Positions 52,244-62,057 are shown, counted from the first letter of the stretch. The stretch: 64,000 bases of DNA from Mucilaginibacter lacusdianchii (GCF_009770985.1 NZ_WSRW01000007.1:1-64000); one strand, 5' to 3'. Translations and numbers: made by a program. Notes: generated from the letters alone by a model not told the origin.

Positions 52244-52695
52244 TCATCTTAACACTTGGTCAAGTGGCGCGCGATGCTCGTACATAAAGAATTGTAGCTC
52301 TGCAATTGAGCCCGCTTCACCACCACTGATTAATTCCATCACTGGCCCGGTGTTGCTTGTAACGTCTTTTCTAATTTCCAGATTACTTTGCGGATTAGCG
52401 GTGCCAAAACATAAACGTCCACTCACTAATATTTTATTGGTCCCAAAATTTGATTACTGGATGTATAACCCACCAACAAACTAGCATTATTAATTTTAAC
52501 CGGTTTAAATGGGGCACCAGTAAGATTTAGCCCGCAGTTCTCTTGTATGTTGGTTGTATTATGTCCGCTGCTCACAAACCGAAGCCAAGAACCAGAGGTC
52601 ATAGCTCCACCATTAACAGTTGGCACATCCATCTGGGCATAAGAAGCACTGCCGGCCAGTATGCCGGCTAATAAAGAAAAGTAAGATTTTTTCAT
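52244..52695 (-). pseudogene. Truncated, frameshifted tail-fibre-like paralogue
   Basis: The signal peptide MKKSYFSLLAGILAGSASYA nearly equals that of its neighbours. The frame breaks near 52430-52440 (ILGPIKY-stop); in the adjacent frame it resumes as NKILVSGRLCFGTANPQSNL and EIRKDVTSNTGPVMELISGG, and ends early at 52244 without the conserved WxDYVFKP/coiled-coil C-terminus. It shares the upstream sequence TAAGGAGTAGTA with the gene starting at 53692, so it arose by tandem duplication. Confidence 0.75.
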
Positions 52696-52723
52696 GTGAT
52701 AAGGAGTAGTAATTTTTATAGTA

Positions 52724-53692
52724 TTATTTGATTGATCTACGCTTTTTGGGCAACGTTTGAATCTGCTTTTTAAGTTGTTTAATTTCTTCTTGTTGCTGAA
52801 TGAGATACAGCGTCAACTCTTCGATCTTTTGGGTTTGCAGTTTGATCATTTCGCCAAGATTAACGCCTTCTTTGGCCACTTCTTTGGCTGATGGCATGTT
52901 CGGCAAGTGTTTGTTTTCATCAATATAGCTTTTCACTTGGGTAAGTGATGGCAGGCGGTAAGTAGGTTTGAAAACATAATCCGGCCAGTTTGTTGTTTCT
53001 ACCTTAACTTCTTTCGCACGGGCAACGCCCGCCGGTGTAATTTGAAAATGAATTTTGTTTTTGACTTCAGCATCAGACAAGGTTTTGTTTTGATTACCCG
53101 TGCTCACGATGGCAGCAAAATTAATATTACCAAAGATATCCCCGTAAATGACGCTACTACCATTATTCATGCCATCACTATTGATCAACCAGTTGCTGCC
53201 ACTGCGGGAAGCATTAAAGCCTAAGTAACTAGTTCCAAAGTTCATTCCTGCGCCACTCGCATCGCCAATGGAAGCCTTGGTACAACCGTCATCTACCTGG
53301 AAAAGCGAAAGCGGGTTATCTGTGGCAATACCAACATTCCCGTTCTTCAACCAACTCATTATCCTGCCATTGTAGGTAGTATTTGATATAGCAAAGTTTT
53401 GTCCCCCTCCGTAGCCGTTTCCCAAAATCCAAAGGTCACTTCCGCTATTTTCTGCTCCATATGAACTGAAACTCATCGAGGCTTCTGTATTATCCGACAA
53501 AGGCGTTAGCCTTAACATAGGGTTGTAAGCTTCAATAGCTTTTATTTGCAACAGAGATGCAGGATTTGACGTACCAATACCCACTTTATCTGTCGTCGAA
53601 GTAACATGTGTGGTCGTATTGGTATTAAATTGTGCATAAGAAGCACTGCCAGCCAACATGCCAGCCAGTAAAGAAAAGTAAAATTTTTTCAT
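52724..53692 (-). CDS. Secreted tail-fibre-like protein
   Basis: 322 residues. Signal peptide MKKFYFSLLAGMLAGSASYA, GxxxVGIGTSNPASLLQIKA-type repeats, and the shared C-terminal module (WPDYVFKPTYRLPSLTQVKS, HLPNMPSAKEVAKEGVNLGE, KIEELTLYLIQQQEEIKQL) ending in a basic tail. The module is almost identical at nucleotide level to that of the next gene upstream, indicating recent duplication or gene conversion. Confidence 0.85.
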   Translation of the reverse strand: MKKFYFSLLAGMLAGSASYAQFNTNTTTHVTSTTDKVGIGTSNPASLLQIKAIEAYNPMLRLTPLSDNTEASMSFSSYGAENSGSDLWILGNGYGGGQNFAISNTTYNGRIMSWLKNGNVGIATDNPLSLFQVDDGCTKASIGDASGAGMNFGTSYLGFNASRSGSNWLINSDGMNNGSSVIYGDIFGNINFAAIVSTGNQNKTLSDAEVKNKIHFQITPAGVARAKEVKVETTNWPDYVFKPTYRLPSLTQVKSYIDENKHLPNMPSAKEVAKEGVNLGEMIKLQTQKIEELTLYLIQQQEEIKQLKKQIQTLPKKRRSIK

Positions 53693-53729
53693 GTAATAAG
53701 GAGTAGTATTTTAAGATATATTAATGGGG

Positions 53730-54956
53730 CTACTTACGCTTTTTAGGTAACTTTTGCATCTGCTTTTTAAGTTGCTGAATTTCTTTTTGCTGCTGAATTA
53801 GATAAAGCGTCAACTCTTCAATCTTCTGGGTTTGCAGCTTGACCATTTCGCCTAGATTAACCCCTTCTTTGGCAACTTCCTTCGCTGATGGCATGTCAGG
53901 CAAGTGTTTGTTTTCATCAATATAGCTTTTCACTTGGGTAAGTGACGGCAGCCGATAAGTAGGTTTAAAAACATAATCCGCCCACTCGCTTTTTAGCCTG
54001 ACGTTTACTTCTTCCGCCACGGCAGAACCGGCTACCGCCAGTTTATAACTCTTGGGATCCGTGGCACCAATGACTACACTTCCCGAACTGGTAATCCGCA
54101 TCTTTTCCACCCCGCCTACACCTAAAGCCAGATTAGTGGACATTGATGGCGCGATCAGCGCATATTTATCCGCTGCACCTGGTGAAGATAATTTGACGTT
54201 TAAGTCCTGATCCGACATGTTTGATAAATTTTGTACCACACCCGAGCCGGCAACCGTGAACTTACTGGAACCTGTGTTGGTGGTACCGATGCCCACGTTT
54301 CCAGAGGCCCCATCGATGAACATTCGGGTATAAAGTGGTGCATTGAGGTCATTGCCTTTGGTATCAAAGTAAAGGTTTGCTCCCCAAGCCTGATTATCGG
54401 CGGCTTTGATTCGAGCAGTCGGGGCTGTGGTGCCCCGATCATAAGTAGAAAAAAATATTTCAGTGGACGCCCCCGACTGTCCCATGCCATTCGTTAATTC
54501 AAGTACTGGCCCCTGTCCACTTTGAACATCTTTCCTGATTTCCAACAATGATTTGGGCGTACTGGTACCAATGCCGACATTTCCGGCATTGTTAATCTTA
54601 AAAAGCGTCTTTTCAGAAAACGTAGTGGGGTTTGACCGGGATACAACGAACCAATCGGTTAAAGGTCCATGTCCTAAGCCGACTCGCCAGGCAGGTAAAT
54701 TTGGGTCAATAAAGCTCCACCCGTTACTTGAAGTTCTTAAAATATTTGTAGTAAGAGAAATCAAGGCATAAGCCGAACCATTTTCCGGCATTAAAGCAGT
54801 TCCGTTGGGCATCCAGAGAGCATTGTAGCCACCACCGTGTCCAGTTGGAACAACTGCGTTAATTTTCGCATCTCCGGAACTAGGAAAATTATTTTGGGCA
54901 TAAGAAGCCAGGCCGGTCACCAAACCGGTTAACAACAGGAAAGAAAGTTTTTTCAT
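53730..54956 (-). CDS. Secreted tail-fibre-like protein (longest paralogue)
   Basis: 408 residues. Signal peptide ending ASYAQ, repeats AGNVGIGTSTPKSLLEIRKD and SGNVGIGTTNTGSSKFTVAG, and the family C-terminal module (WADYVFKPTYRLPSLTQVKS ... KIEELTLYLIQQQKEIQQL). It lies between the RHS genes and the leftward secretion block. Such proteins could be substrates or surface appendages; nothing in sequence assigns a ligand. The 54957-55244 gap upstream holds no gene. Confidence 0.85.
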   Translation of the reverse strand: MKKLSFLLLTGLVTGLASYAQNNFPSSGDAKINAVVPTGHGGGYNALWMPNGTALMPENGSAYALISLTTNILRTSSNGWSFIDPNLPAWRVGLGHGPLTDWFVVSRSNPTTFSEKTLFKINNAGNVGIGTSTPKSLLEIRKDVQSGQGPVLELTNGMGQSGASTEIFFSTYDRGTTAPTARIKAADNQAWGANLYFDTKGNDLNAPLYTRMFIDGASGNVGIGTTNTGSSKFTVAGSGVVQNLSNMSDQDLNVKLSSPGAADKYALIAPSMSTNLALGVGGVEKMRITSSGSVVIGATDPKSYKLAVAGSAVAEEVNVRLKSEWADYVFKPTYRLPSLTQVKSYIDENKHLPDMPSAKEVAKEGVNLGEMVKLQTQKIEELTLYLIQQQKEIQQLKKQMQKLPKKRK

Positions 54957-55244
54957 TGTTTTATTTAATCAATAATTAAAAACGCAAGGGAAAAGTCAGT
55001 ACAGGCGTATTATACAATACCAAGATTAATAGACTGCCTTAGAAAGCAAAAAATGCTATAGTTTATCAAACTAAATAAGATGTGGAAAAGATGATATTCA
55101 TGAAGTGGTGATAAGTTAGATCAGTAAACGTTTGGGTTGATTTGTTGCCCCTAAGATACATCAAGAACTCTAAATGGGCAAATCTTAATTGTTTCATCAT
55201 TAAACATCTATACATATTCGGTTAAATACTTTTGATGCGCATTT

Positions 55245-55787
55245 TCAACGTGAAGTTTCTAAATATAAATACAACTGTAACGCCGAGCCTTGTTTTCCCA
55301 TGGCTGACACATTCACCTTCCGGTAAACAATCGAACGAATGTATCCTGTTCCTTTGAAAGCCTCAGCGGCATATACCAAGCGAGTGAGTGCAAAGAAGCT
55401 GCCTTCAAAACCTAGCTGCTGAATCCGGTACCGGGACGCCTGATAGGGTTGGTTATCAGCTTCAGGCACATCTACCACTTTCACTTTCTCTTTTTCGGCA
55501 AGCATGGAAAAGCTAGTCAGCAACCAACTCCGGTATACGGTGCTATCTACCCGGAACAGTTCCAGCGTTTGCGCTAAGTTGGCCTGTTTACGGTTTAACA
55601 GTCCCGGCTGGTAACTTACATCCGATGCCCGCACCAGTTGTGCGGACAACTGCTGATGGATATGCCAAGCCTGCCACGTCCGCAGAAAAGCAAACTTAAT
55701 GCTTAATAGAAACAGCAATGCAGCGAGGGCAGCAAACCATTGACTTCTTCTGAATTTAAAAGAAATACTTTTCATATCAGTAATCAA
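55245..55787 (-). CDS. GspM/PilO-like protein
   Basis: 180 residues. One N-terminal membrane helix (WFAALAALLFLLSIKFAFL) follows a basic segment; the rest is a coiled stretch and a small α/β domain of GspM/PilO size. Its start overlaps the GspL/PilMN-like stop by 11 bp. Last gene of the leftward block. Confidence 0.7.
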   Translation of the reverse strand: MITDMKSISFKFRRSQWFAALAALLFLLSIKFAFLRTWQAWHIHQQLSAQLVRASDVSYQPGLLNRKQANLAQTLELFRVDSTVYRSWLLTSFSMLAEKEKVKVVDVPEADNQPYQASRYRIQQLGFEGSFFALTRLVYAAEAFKGTGYIRSIVYRKVNVSAMGKQGSALQLYLYLETSR

Positions 55788-57003
55788 TCAAAACGGTAAA
55801 TAGTCCGGTGTCTTTTTCATTATCATACGTGTAATCCTGCAAACGGACATCCTTCACCCATCTTAAGCTTTTCAGCCGACCCAGCCACTCGTTCACCTGC
55901 ACGATCCGCTGCGCACTACCTTTGATCCGGATTCGCTTATTTGTAAATCGAACAGCCTTGGTTTCACTGCCGGCAGATGGCACTACCACGGGATTCACGG
56001 TCACTTCCTGCCAAACAACATCCGGCGGCAAGAGCTGCGCCACCTGATCTACCTTGACACTTTTATGTGCGCCATCTTCCCAGCCCAACGAATCGAGCAT
56101 GGCCTCTTTGGCTTTTACCTGCGCCTCCAGGCTTTCCACATCGGTCATCGCCTGACTGCTGCGGCCGACCTGCTCGGCTAACGTGTTGTTAGCCGAATTA
56201 AAGTAAGAGAACAGCATAAAGTTAACGAGCAATAACACGAACAAAGTGCCCAGCATGATAAACGCAGATACTTTGAGCTTCTGATCGCTGAGCGTGGTCG
56301 TCAGCTTTACCTCCAGCGTTTCCACTTCTGCTTTAATAGGCAATATATTTGGTACCAGTAGCAATTGAAAAGCTGCCGCGTAAGCGATTACCAGGCTTTC
56401 CTCCAACTTCTCAGTCTCAACCTTAACCGGAAACTCATCGGCAGCACCCGGCACATACTTATAGCTCTGCCAGTCCCCCGACTCGTTCCGGGTAATTTGA
56501 TGTCCGTCAAAGTTGAGCTGCGGACCATAAAAGTTTAACTGCGGCAACACCTGTTGCACGACAAACGGCCCCAGGCTTAAACTCAGCACCTCGTAACCAA
56601 CGTCTTTCAATTTGGTGATCCAGTTACCTGCTTCTACTTTCCGGATCAGCGCCACAAAAGATAACCCGCCGGAAATAAAGTTTTGGACATAAAAATCATC
56701 CAGGCTCGCGTTTGGCAGCACTTTGGAAAAGTTCGTGTTGTCTATTTCCTCAAACGTTTCGATCTGTTTGATGAGTATGCCCTTGCCCGCCAGGTTCAGT
56801 GCCACTGGTACTTTAGCAGACAAGTGCTTTGCTAACACTTTCAGCTCGGAAAGCCCAGCCACTTTTTGGGTAATGTCCAGCTGGTTTCCCCATGCTTTCA
56901 AGGTGCATAAACCGATCGCCAATTGCCCATCATGATTAATTATGATGCTAACACCAGCCGTTTCAGATAGGCGCAGATAGGGTTTCAATAGATTGATAGC
57001 CAT
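55777..57003 (-). CDS. GspL/PilM-PilN-like protein
   Basis: 408 residues. An actin-like cytoplasmic domain of PilM/GspL type (about 1-245) precedes one membrane helix (LGTLFVLLLVNFMLFSYF, about 255-272), then a coiled coil and a ferredoxin-like periplasmic domain (IRIKGSAQRIVQVNEWLGRL) as in PilN. It would connect the cytoplasmic ATPase to the periplasmic ring. Placed between secretin and GspM-like genes, as in type II systems. Confidence 0.8.
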   Translation of the reverse strand: MAINLLKPYLRLSETAGVSIIINHDGQLAIGLCTLKAWGNQLDITQKVAGLSELKVLAKHLSAKVPVALNLAGKGILIKQIETFEEIDNTNFSKVLPNASLDDFYVQNFISGGLSFVALIRKVEAGNWITKLKDVGYEVLSLSLGPFVVQQVLPQLNFYGPQLNFDGHQITRNESGDWQSYKYVPGAADEFPVKVETEKLEESLVIAYAAAFQLLLVPNILPIKAEVETLEVKLTTTLSDQKLKVSAFIMLGTLFVLLLVNFMLFSYFNSANNTLAEQVGRSSQAMTDVESLEAQVKAKEAMLDSLGWEDGAHKSVKVDQVAQLLPPDVVWQEVTVNPVVVPSAGSETKAVRFTNKRIRIKGSAQRIVQVNEWLGRLKSLRWVKDVRLQDYTYDNEKDTGLFTVLIDY

Positions 57004-57009
57004 GTATGC

Positions 57010-58944
57010 TTAGCGGATGATGGTGGGTTTAATAAAGACAACAGTCACTACTTTTCCACGCGTTTTCGTCCGGCTGCTGAACAGCCATTTAAGTATTGGT
57101 ATCCGCGACAGGATCGGTACGCCCGAGCCATTTTCACTCCTTTCTGTGCGCTCCAATCCGCCCAGCACAATCATATCATCGTTATGCGCTCGCAGCGTGG
57201 TTTCATACTTACTGTTGGAAGTCGGTGGCGGTGCATTATCCGGCGGGTTGCCAATAAAATCTGAGATCTCGATTTTGATACCCAGTGTGACCTGATCGTC
57301 TCCTGATACCATCGGCTTGAGCATGATCGACATGTTGGCTTCTACCTGGTTAAACTGCTGCGTGAACACGCTGGTTGGGGATTGCAAAGACGGAATCACG
57401 TTTTGTGTTCGCACCTCGTACCACCGCTTCTGCCCCGTGCTGAACCAAGCCGGGTGCCCGTTTAACGTAGAAAGCTTGGGCACCGAACGCACTTCCACGT
57501 TCTCATTACTTTCCAGCGCACGGAGCGTGGCATAAAAGTTCGGCGTGACGTGGCCCAGGTTTACCCCGGCCGTCTTGCCCAGCCTATTTAAAAAGTCGTT
57601 GATCGACCGGGAGCCGAAGGTGTAATCCAAGCCCGGAAACACGGTGCCGCCGGTTTGGACACTGTCACTGATCCCTGCCTTGATACCGGTACTTACGGTG
57701 CGGGTTTTGCGGATGTCCAGCATGGTTACTTCAATGAGTACCATGGGTACTAATAGGTCAATTTGCTTCACTAAAGATTCGATTTCGGCAATCTGCGGCT
57801 TGGAACCAGACAAGAGTAACGTATTCTGCTCACGGAACTCCCGGATTTCAACGCCCCGCTTCCACTCGGTGGGCACCATGGCCAGCACAGTATCAATCGA
57901 GCGATTTTGCAACTGAATCACCTTACTGGCCCGTAATCCTTCCAGCCTACGCTCCCCGATCAGGTAAATACCATCCTGCTGGTTAAACGCATATTCAGTC
58001 CCCCGGAAGAGTGCAGCTAAGAAATTCTCATAAGTCACGTTGGTCACATGAAGGGTGATAAAACCTTTGATGTCCGAATATAAAAAGTAGCTTTTACCGG
58101 TTTCCAAGGAGGCGGATTTGACCAAGTCCAGAATCGGCGCATTGGTGGCATCCGCCGAAATCAGCTTTTGTCCGGCAACCGTCGTGATATATAGCCCGGT
58201 TTGGGCGGCGGACGGTCCGCCCGCCGGCTTAAATGCCCTTCGCACGGCCGTGTTTTTATCACCATTGACGTATAACTGCTCACCGTCTTCTAAGCTCTGG
58301 AACAGGTAAAAGTTATCACTGGTACGGGTCAGCTTGAGTTCGTTGCCGTACGCTAGTTTTTCTAAGGCCGTTTCAAACGGCGCATTACTGATGAATGCGC
58401 TTACCCGTTTGTTTTGCATGGCGACCGGCACCACCACGTTCTTACCCGAAAGCTGAGTTACTTTTCTAGCTACTGCTGTCAGCGAATCATTGTCCAGCTC
58501 CAGCGAAAGTGTGTTTTGCAGCTGGTTGTAACGGGCATTGATCTCTTTGACGAGCGTTTTAGTGACCGGAACAGTTTCCTGGTAAGCGGTAATGTAGAGT
58601 ATCGAACCGACGGGTGAGATCTCCAAGCTATACTGCTTGGCCAAAAAAAGCAGGATGTTGGCCGCCGTCACGTTGTTAAAGTTGTTGTATACTTTAAAGT
58701 TCAGCTTGGGATCCACGCTGATGCTGAGTCCGTTGGTCTTGCTCAGCGCCGTAAGGTAATCCTGCAGTGATACACCAGTCAGCGAAAGCTGCACGGCATC
58801 ATTTAGGCCCGGCACCATCGGGGCCAGCTTTTCCAGTCGTTGCTGTAATACTTGTATTCGGTCGGTTTGTTGCGCCCGGATAGTGAGGGGCATGATTATA
58901 ATAAGTGCCCATATTCCCAATAACAACGTAAATCTTCTCGTCAT
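57010..58944 (-). CDS. gspD: Secretin (GspD/PilQ family)
   Basis: 644 residues. Signal peptide to about residue 25 (RAQ), an STN-like domain (VQLSLTGVSLQDYLTALSKT), N-domains, and the secretin pore (VLIEVTMLDIRKTRTVSTGI ... NVEVRSVPKLSTLNGHPAWF ... IVLGGLERTERSENGSGVPI, LSRIPILKWLF, VFIKPTII). It forms the outer-membrane channel. It is 12 bp downstream of the ATPase gene. Confidence 0.92.
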   Translation of the reverse strand: MTRRFTLLLGIWALIIIMPLTIRAQQTDRIQVLQQRLEKLAPMVPGLNDAVQLSLTGVSLQDYLTALSKTNGLSISVDPKLNFKVYNNFNNVTAANILLFLAKQYSLEISPVGSILYITAYQETVPVTKTLVKEINARYNQLQNTLSLELDNDSLTAVARKVTQLSGKNVVVPVAMQNKRVSAFISNAPFETALEKLAYGNELKLTRTSDNFYLFQSLEDGEQLYVNGDKNTAVRRAFKPAGGPSAAQTGLYITTVAGQKLISADATNAPILDLVKSASLETGKSYFLYSDIKGFITLHVTNVTYENFLAALFRGTEYAFNQQDGIYLIGERRLEGLRASKVIQLQNRSIDTVLAMVPTEWKRGVEIREFREQNTLLLSGSKPQIAEIESLVKQIDLLVPMVLIEVTMLDIRKTRTVSTGIKAGISDSVQTGGTVFPGLDYTFGSRSINDFLNRLGKTAGVNLGHVTPNFYATLRALESNENVEVRSVPKLSTLNGHPAWFSTGQKRWYEVRTQNVIPSLQSPTSVFTQQFNQVEANMSIMLKPMVSGDDQVTLGIKIEISDFIGNPPDNAPPPTSNSKYETTLRAHNDDMIVLGGLERTERSENGSGVPILSRIPILKWLFSSRTKTRGKVVTVVFIKPTIIR

Positions 58945-58956
58945 AGGCTTTTTCTA

Positions 58957-60390
58957 TCAATAGTTAAATAATAAGGGGTAAATCTCTTCCAGCGACGTAT
59001 CGCCATTTGCAAATAGTCCAAAAGCATTCTCGGCCAGCGTTTGTACGCCGCGCTCGCGAAGCAGCTCCTGGATATACATGTTTTCATTCTTAATTTCGAT
59101 AGCCAGTTCCTGGTCAATCGGAATCACCTCATACACCGCTTTCCGGCCCTTGTAGCCGGTGTAATAGCAGGCTTCGCAACCCGTGGGCACAAAGTGGTGA
59201 CTCACCTGTTGATAAGGCTTGAACTGACGCGGGTATAGCTTTGCATCAAAAGCTTCCTGCTTTTTGCACGCAGGGCAAAGCAGCCGCACGAGCCTTTGAG
59301 CTACGGTGGTATTGAGGGTACTAGCCACCAGAAACGGCGGAATCTTCATATCAATCAGGCGGGACACCGTGCCCCAGGCCGAATTAGTATGGATGGTGGA
59401 CAGCACCAGGTGACCGGTCAGCGCTGCACGAATGGCCATATTGGCCGTCTCTGGATCTCGAATCTCACCTACCATGATCACGTCCGGGTCCTGCCTTAGA
59501 AAGGTTCGCAGCGCCGAGGCAAAGCCTAGTCCTATGGATTCTTTGAGCTGCACCTGATTGATACCTTCAAGCGTGTACTCAATGGGGTCCTCAATAGTCA
59601 GGATGTTACGGGTTTCCTTATTCAGCAGCTTGAGCGTGGCATACAGCGTGGTCGTCTTGCCCGAACCCGTGGGACCGCTAATGAGGAGGATACCGGTTGG
59701 CCTTTTGACGCCTTGCAGGTAATTTTCCAAATCATTTTCCGAAAAACCCAGCTTGTATAGATCGATGTTCGTGGCATCGTTGCTCAGCAAACGCAGCACT
59801 ACCTTTTCGCCATACAGCGTGGGCAGCACGGATACGCGGATATCAAACTGATGATCCTGGTGTTTAAAATTTATGCGGCCGTCCTGCGGCAGGCGCTTTT
59901 CGGCAATGTCGAGGTTGGCTGATATCTTGATCTTGTTAATGAGCGCGGGGTATTCGTCTTTTTTGAGCAGGTAGCGTTCCACCATCATACCGTCTATCCG
60001 AATACGTACGCGGCACTTGCTTTCATAGACCTCAATATGAATATCACTGCTTTTAAGGTTCTTGGCTTCGCTGATCAGCGTGATCAAAAAATCATCTGAC
60101 TGGTGCTGGGCCTGCAGTTGGGTAGCGCCCTGTGCAGCATTGTCCTTCAAATAATACTTGGACAGTAAGCGCGAAACCTGCTCAGTGGACAACGGTTCCA
60201 GTTGTATGGTTAGACCGGTTAATATTTCCAGCTCTGCTTCTAACTCTGTGCGATCGTGTGATGAGTCAAAATACAGAGAAAAACGGTCTTTGCTTTTGTT
60301 TTTCGGCAAAATGCGGTAATGCCAGGCCTGCTCCTTACTAAGCCAGTGCACTTGATCGGGGGAAAGAATAATCTCTTCGGCAACGTTCAT
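58957..60390 (-). CDS. gspE: GspE/PilB-type assembly ATPase
   Basis: 477 residues. Walker A ISGPTGSGKTTTLYATL, Asp box TIEDPIEYTLEGINQVQL, Walker B region QDPDVIMVGEIRDPETA, His box LTGHLVLSTIHTNSAWG, and a tetracysteine zinc motif (CPACKK ... GCEACYYTGYKGR). All catalytic elements are intact. Start overlaps the end of the prepilin-peptidase gene by 4 bp. Confidence 0.95.
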   Translation of the reverse strand: MNVAEEIILSPDQVHWLSKEQAWHYRILPKNKSKDRFSLYFDSSHDRTELEAELEILTGLTIQLEPLSTEQVSRLLSKYYLKDNAAQGATQLQAQHQSDDFLITLISEAKNLKSSDIHIEVYESKCRVRIRIDGMMVERYLLKKDEYPALINKIKISANLDIAEKRLPQDGRINFKHQDHQFDIRVSVLPTLYGEKVVLRLLSNDATNIDLYKLGFSENDLENYLQGVKRPTGILLISGPTGSGKTTTLYATLKLLNKETRNILTIEDPIEYTLEGINQVQLKESIGLGFASALRTFLRQDPDVIMVGEIRDPETANMAIRAALTGHLVLSTIHTNSAWGTVSRLIDMKIPPFLVASTLNTTVAQRLVRLLCPACKKQEAFDAKLYPRQFKPYQQVSHHFVPTGCEACYYTGYKGRKAVYEVIPIDQELAIEIKNENMYIQELLRERGVQTLAENAFGLFANGDTSLEEIYPLLFNY

Positions 60391-60914
60391 CTGCTCAGGA
60401 GTTGAATCAGTTGACTATCGTCTACTAAACTAAGATCAGGATGCAGCCAGCTAAAAGCCAGGAGCAGCACGAATAAAAGAGATTGCAGTCCAGCCAGTGG
60501 CACGGTGGATTGTTTCCCGACTACTGTTTTTTGATAGATTATCCAGAAAAGCAGAATAACAACCAGGCTACCAATATAAAACACTATGAAGTGCAGCAAA
60601 GGTAAATAGCATGTTAGACTAGTCAGCAACAACACGTCGCCCCAGCCCAGAAGACCTGCGGTGATATTGGTAAAGCGTTTGTTCTTGAACGAAAAATAAG
60701 CCGTCACAAGCGCCAGTTGTAAGAACAGAAACAGTAAGGTAAGTCCCGCTGAGGCAAGCAGATTCAGTAGCGACTGACCCGCTTGCCAGTAATGCAGCAG
60801 GCCTAGCTCTAAAGCTAACAAAGGAAATAAATACCAATGAACAGAGCGGCTTCGCATATCTTCCGCAAAAATCATCAGCAGCACAAAAGCAATCAGTATC
60901 TTGAGGAGCAGCAT
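60387..60914 (-). CDS. Prepilin peptidase-like protein (A24 type, short form)
   Basis: 175 residues with six or so hydrophobic helices. The two catalytic aspartates of the A24 family are visible: IFAEDMRSRSVHW near residue 20 and GLLGWGDVLLLTSL (the GxGD motif) near residue 90. The N-terminal methylase half found in PilD is missing, as in archaeal-like or minimal prepilin peptidases. It sits between the major pseudopilin and the ATPase. Confidence 0.8.
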   Translation of the reverse strand: MLLLKILIAFVLLMIFAEDMRSRSVHWYLFPLLALELGLLHYWQAGQSLLNLLASAGLTLLFLFLQLALVTAYFSFKNKRFTNITAGLLGWGDVLLLTSLTCYLPLLHFIVFYIGSLVVILLFWIIYQKTVVGKQSTVPLAGLQSLLFVLLLAFSWLHPDLSLVDDSQLIQLLSR

Positions 60915-61339
60915 TAATCCGGGGTAACTTCGTGCAGGGTTTTGTCCTGGTTAATTTCCCATACGTTAAACGTGCCGTTACCGTTAAAGTCAACGACAGA
61001 AGTGGCTTTAGCGGTAAATCCGGTATTGGTAGCACTCGTTATTTCGATGCGGTAATTGGCTCTGCCGTCCTTACCTTCCGTGGTCAGCTTTTCCTGGATA
61101 AAGCCCAGCTCTTTCAAATCTGTTGAATACTTGGAGTACTCATAGAAATAATTTTTTTCCAGCATCTGAATGTGCGCCAGTTGTTCTTTGGCTTCCATGC
61201 TTTTGGCTTTGGTGATGAGTGGTAAAAGGTTAGGCAGGGCTAGCAATATGATGATGCCAATGATGACCAGCACCACCAGTATCTCGGTGAGCGTGTAGGC
61301 ATCCAGGCGCTTTTGTGTTAGGGGCTTTTTGAATTTCAT
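60914..61339 (-). CDS. gspG: Major pseudopilin (GspG-like)
   Basis: The open frame reaches 61477 but the Met at 61339 gives a proper prepilin leader: MKFKKPLTQKRLDAYTLTEI, with mature helix YTLTEILVVLVIIGIIILLA and Glu5. 141 residues. The C-terminal domain (about 70-141) fits a small pseudopilin with an Asp/Asn-rich loop (DFNGNGTFNVWEI) that may bind calcium as in GspG. First gene of the leftward block; stop and next start overlap by one base. Confidence 0.88.
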   Translation of the reverse strand: MKFKKPLTQKRLDAYTLTEILVVLVIIGIIILLALPNLLPLITKAKSMEAKEQLAHIQMLEKNYFYEYSKYSTDLKELGFIQEKLTTEGKDGRANYRIEITSATNTGFTAKATSVVDFNGNGTFNVWEINQDKTLHEVTPD

Positions 61340-61540
61340 GACTGTGATAAAGCAGTCTTCTAATATCGCATTATTTTTCGTTTCAAGCAAGATGTTTTTG
61401 AAACAGAAATATCCAGTAAGAATAAGAAGGTCGAGATGATAAATGCTACTAAGCGGAGAAACTTTAACTTGCTTCAAGCTTGATAGAAGTCATATAAACC
61501 GCTCTGCGGGAGATTTTCTCCAGTTTAGATGTACTTACCC

Positions 61541-61752
61541 AAGATGATCCAGTTGGTGAAAGTGGGCGAAGAAACCAACCAGCTGGATTACTTCTTCGCC
61601 CGCATCTCGGAACAGTATGTGGAAGAGGTGGAATACCAGCACTCTCGAGTGCAATGGAGCCGCTTATTATTATCTTTCTGGGGCTCATTGTGGGTGTGAT
61701 TCTCATTTCCATGTACCTGCCACTGTTTCAAATGAGTAATACATTTAAGTAG
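61541..61752 (+). pseudogene. 3'-terminal fragment of a gspF copy
   Basis: This 212-bp piece matches the last part of gspF (43874-44088) at roughly nine bases in ten: KMIQLVKVGEETNQLDYFF, ARISEQYVEEVEYQ, then a 7-bp deletion near 61640 that shifts the frame, then MEPLIIIFLGLIVGVILISM ... QMSNTFK-stop. There is no start or N-terminal domain. It lies back-to-back with gspG and in the same orientation as intact gspF 17.7 kb away. Confidence 0.85.
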
Positions 61753-62057
61753 AAGGTTCAAGAAATCACCTTGATCCTAGAATAGGATAGTCACCCCCGC
61801 TGCTACAATGAGAGTCTAAATACGTATTTAAATACAGATCCCAAAAAATAAAATCACCTAATTTAAGGGATCTGAAGAAAACAGCAAATCTTAAAAATAC
61901 AACTGCTTCTAAATCTAACAAAGCTAGTGGAACTTTTTTGTGCAATTGGCTTTATAAGGAATGAATCTTAGGATAGCTTATGCAGAAGCCAATATATTTG
62001 ATTTTTTTTAATCCCCAGTATAAGGCTGGTTAAATGGAGTCTTAAAAAGGGAAGATA
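61753..62057. other. Intergenic stretch without recognised gene
   Basis: AT-rich, no credible open frame. A small perfect hairpin (ATCCTA/TAGGAT, 61774-61788) follows the gspF fragment. Confidence 0.4.

Noticed and set aside
61464..61712. 82-codon minus-strand ORF over the gspF fragment
   Set aside because: It is the antisense shadow of the gspF-derived pseudogene.
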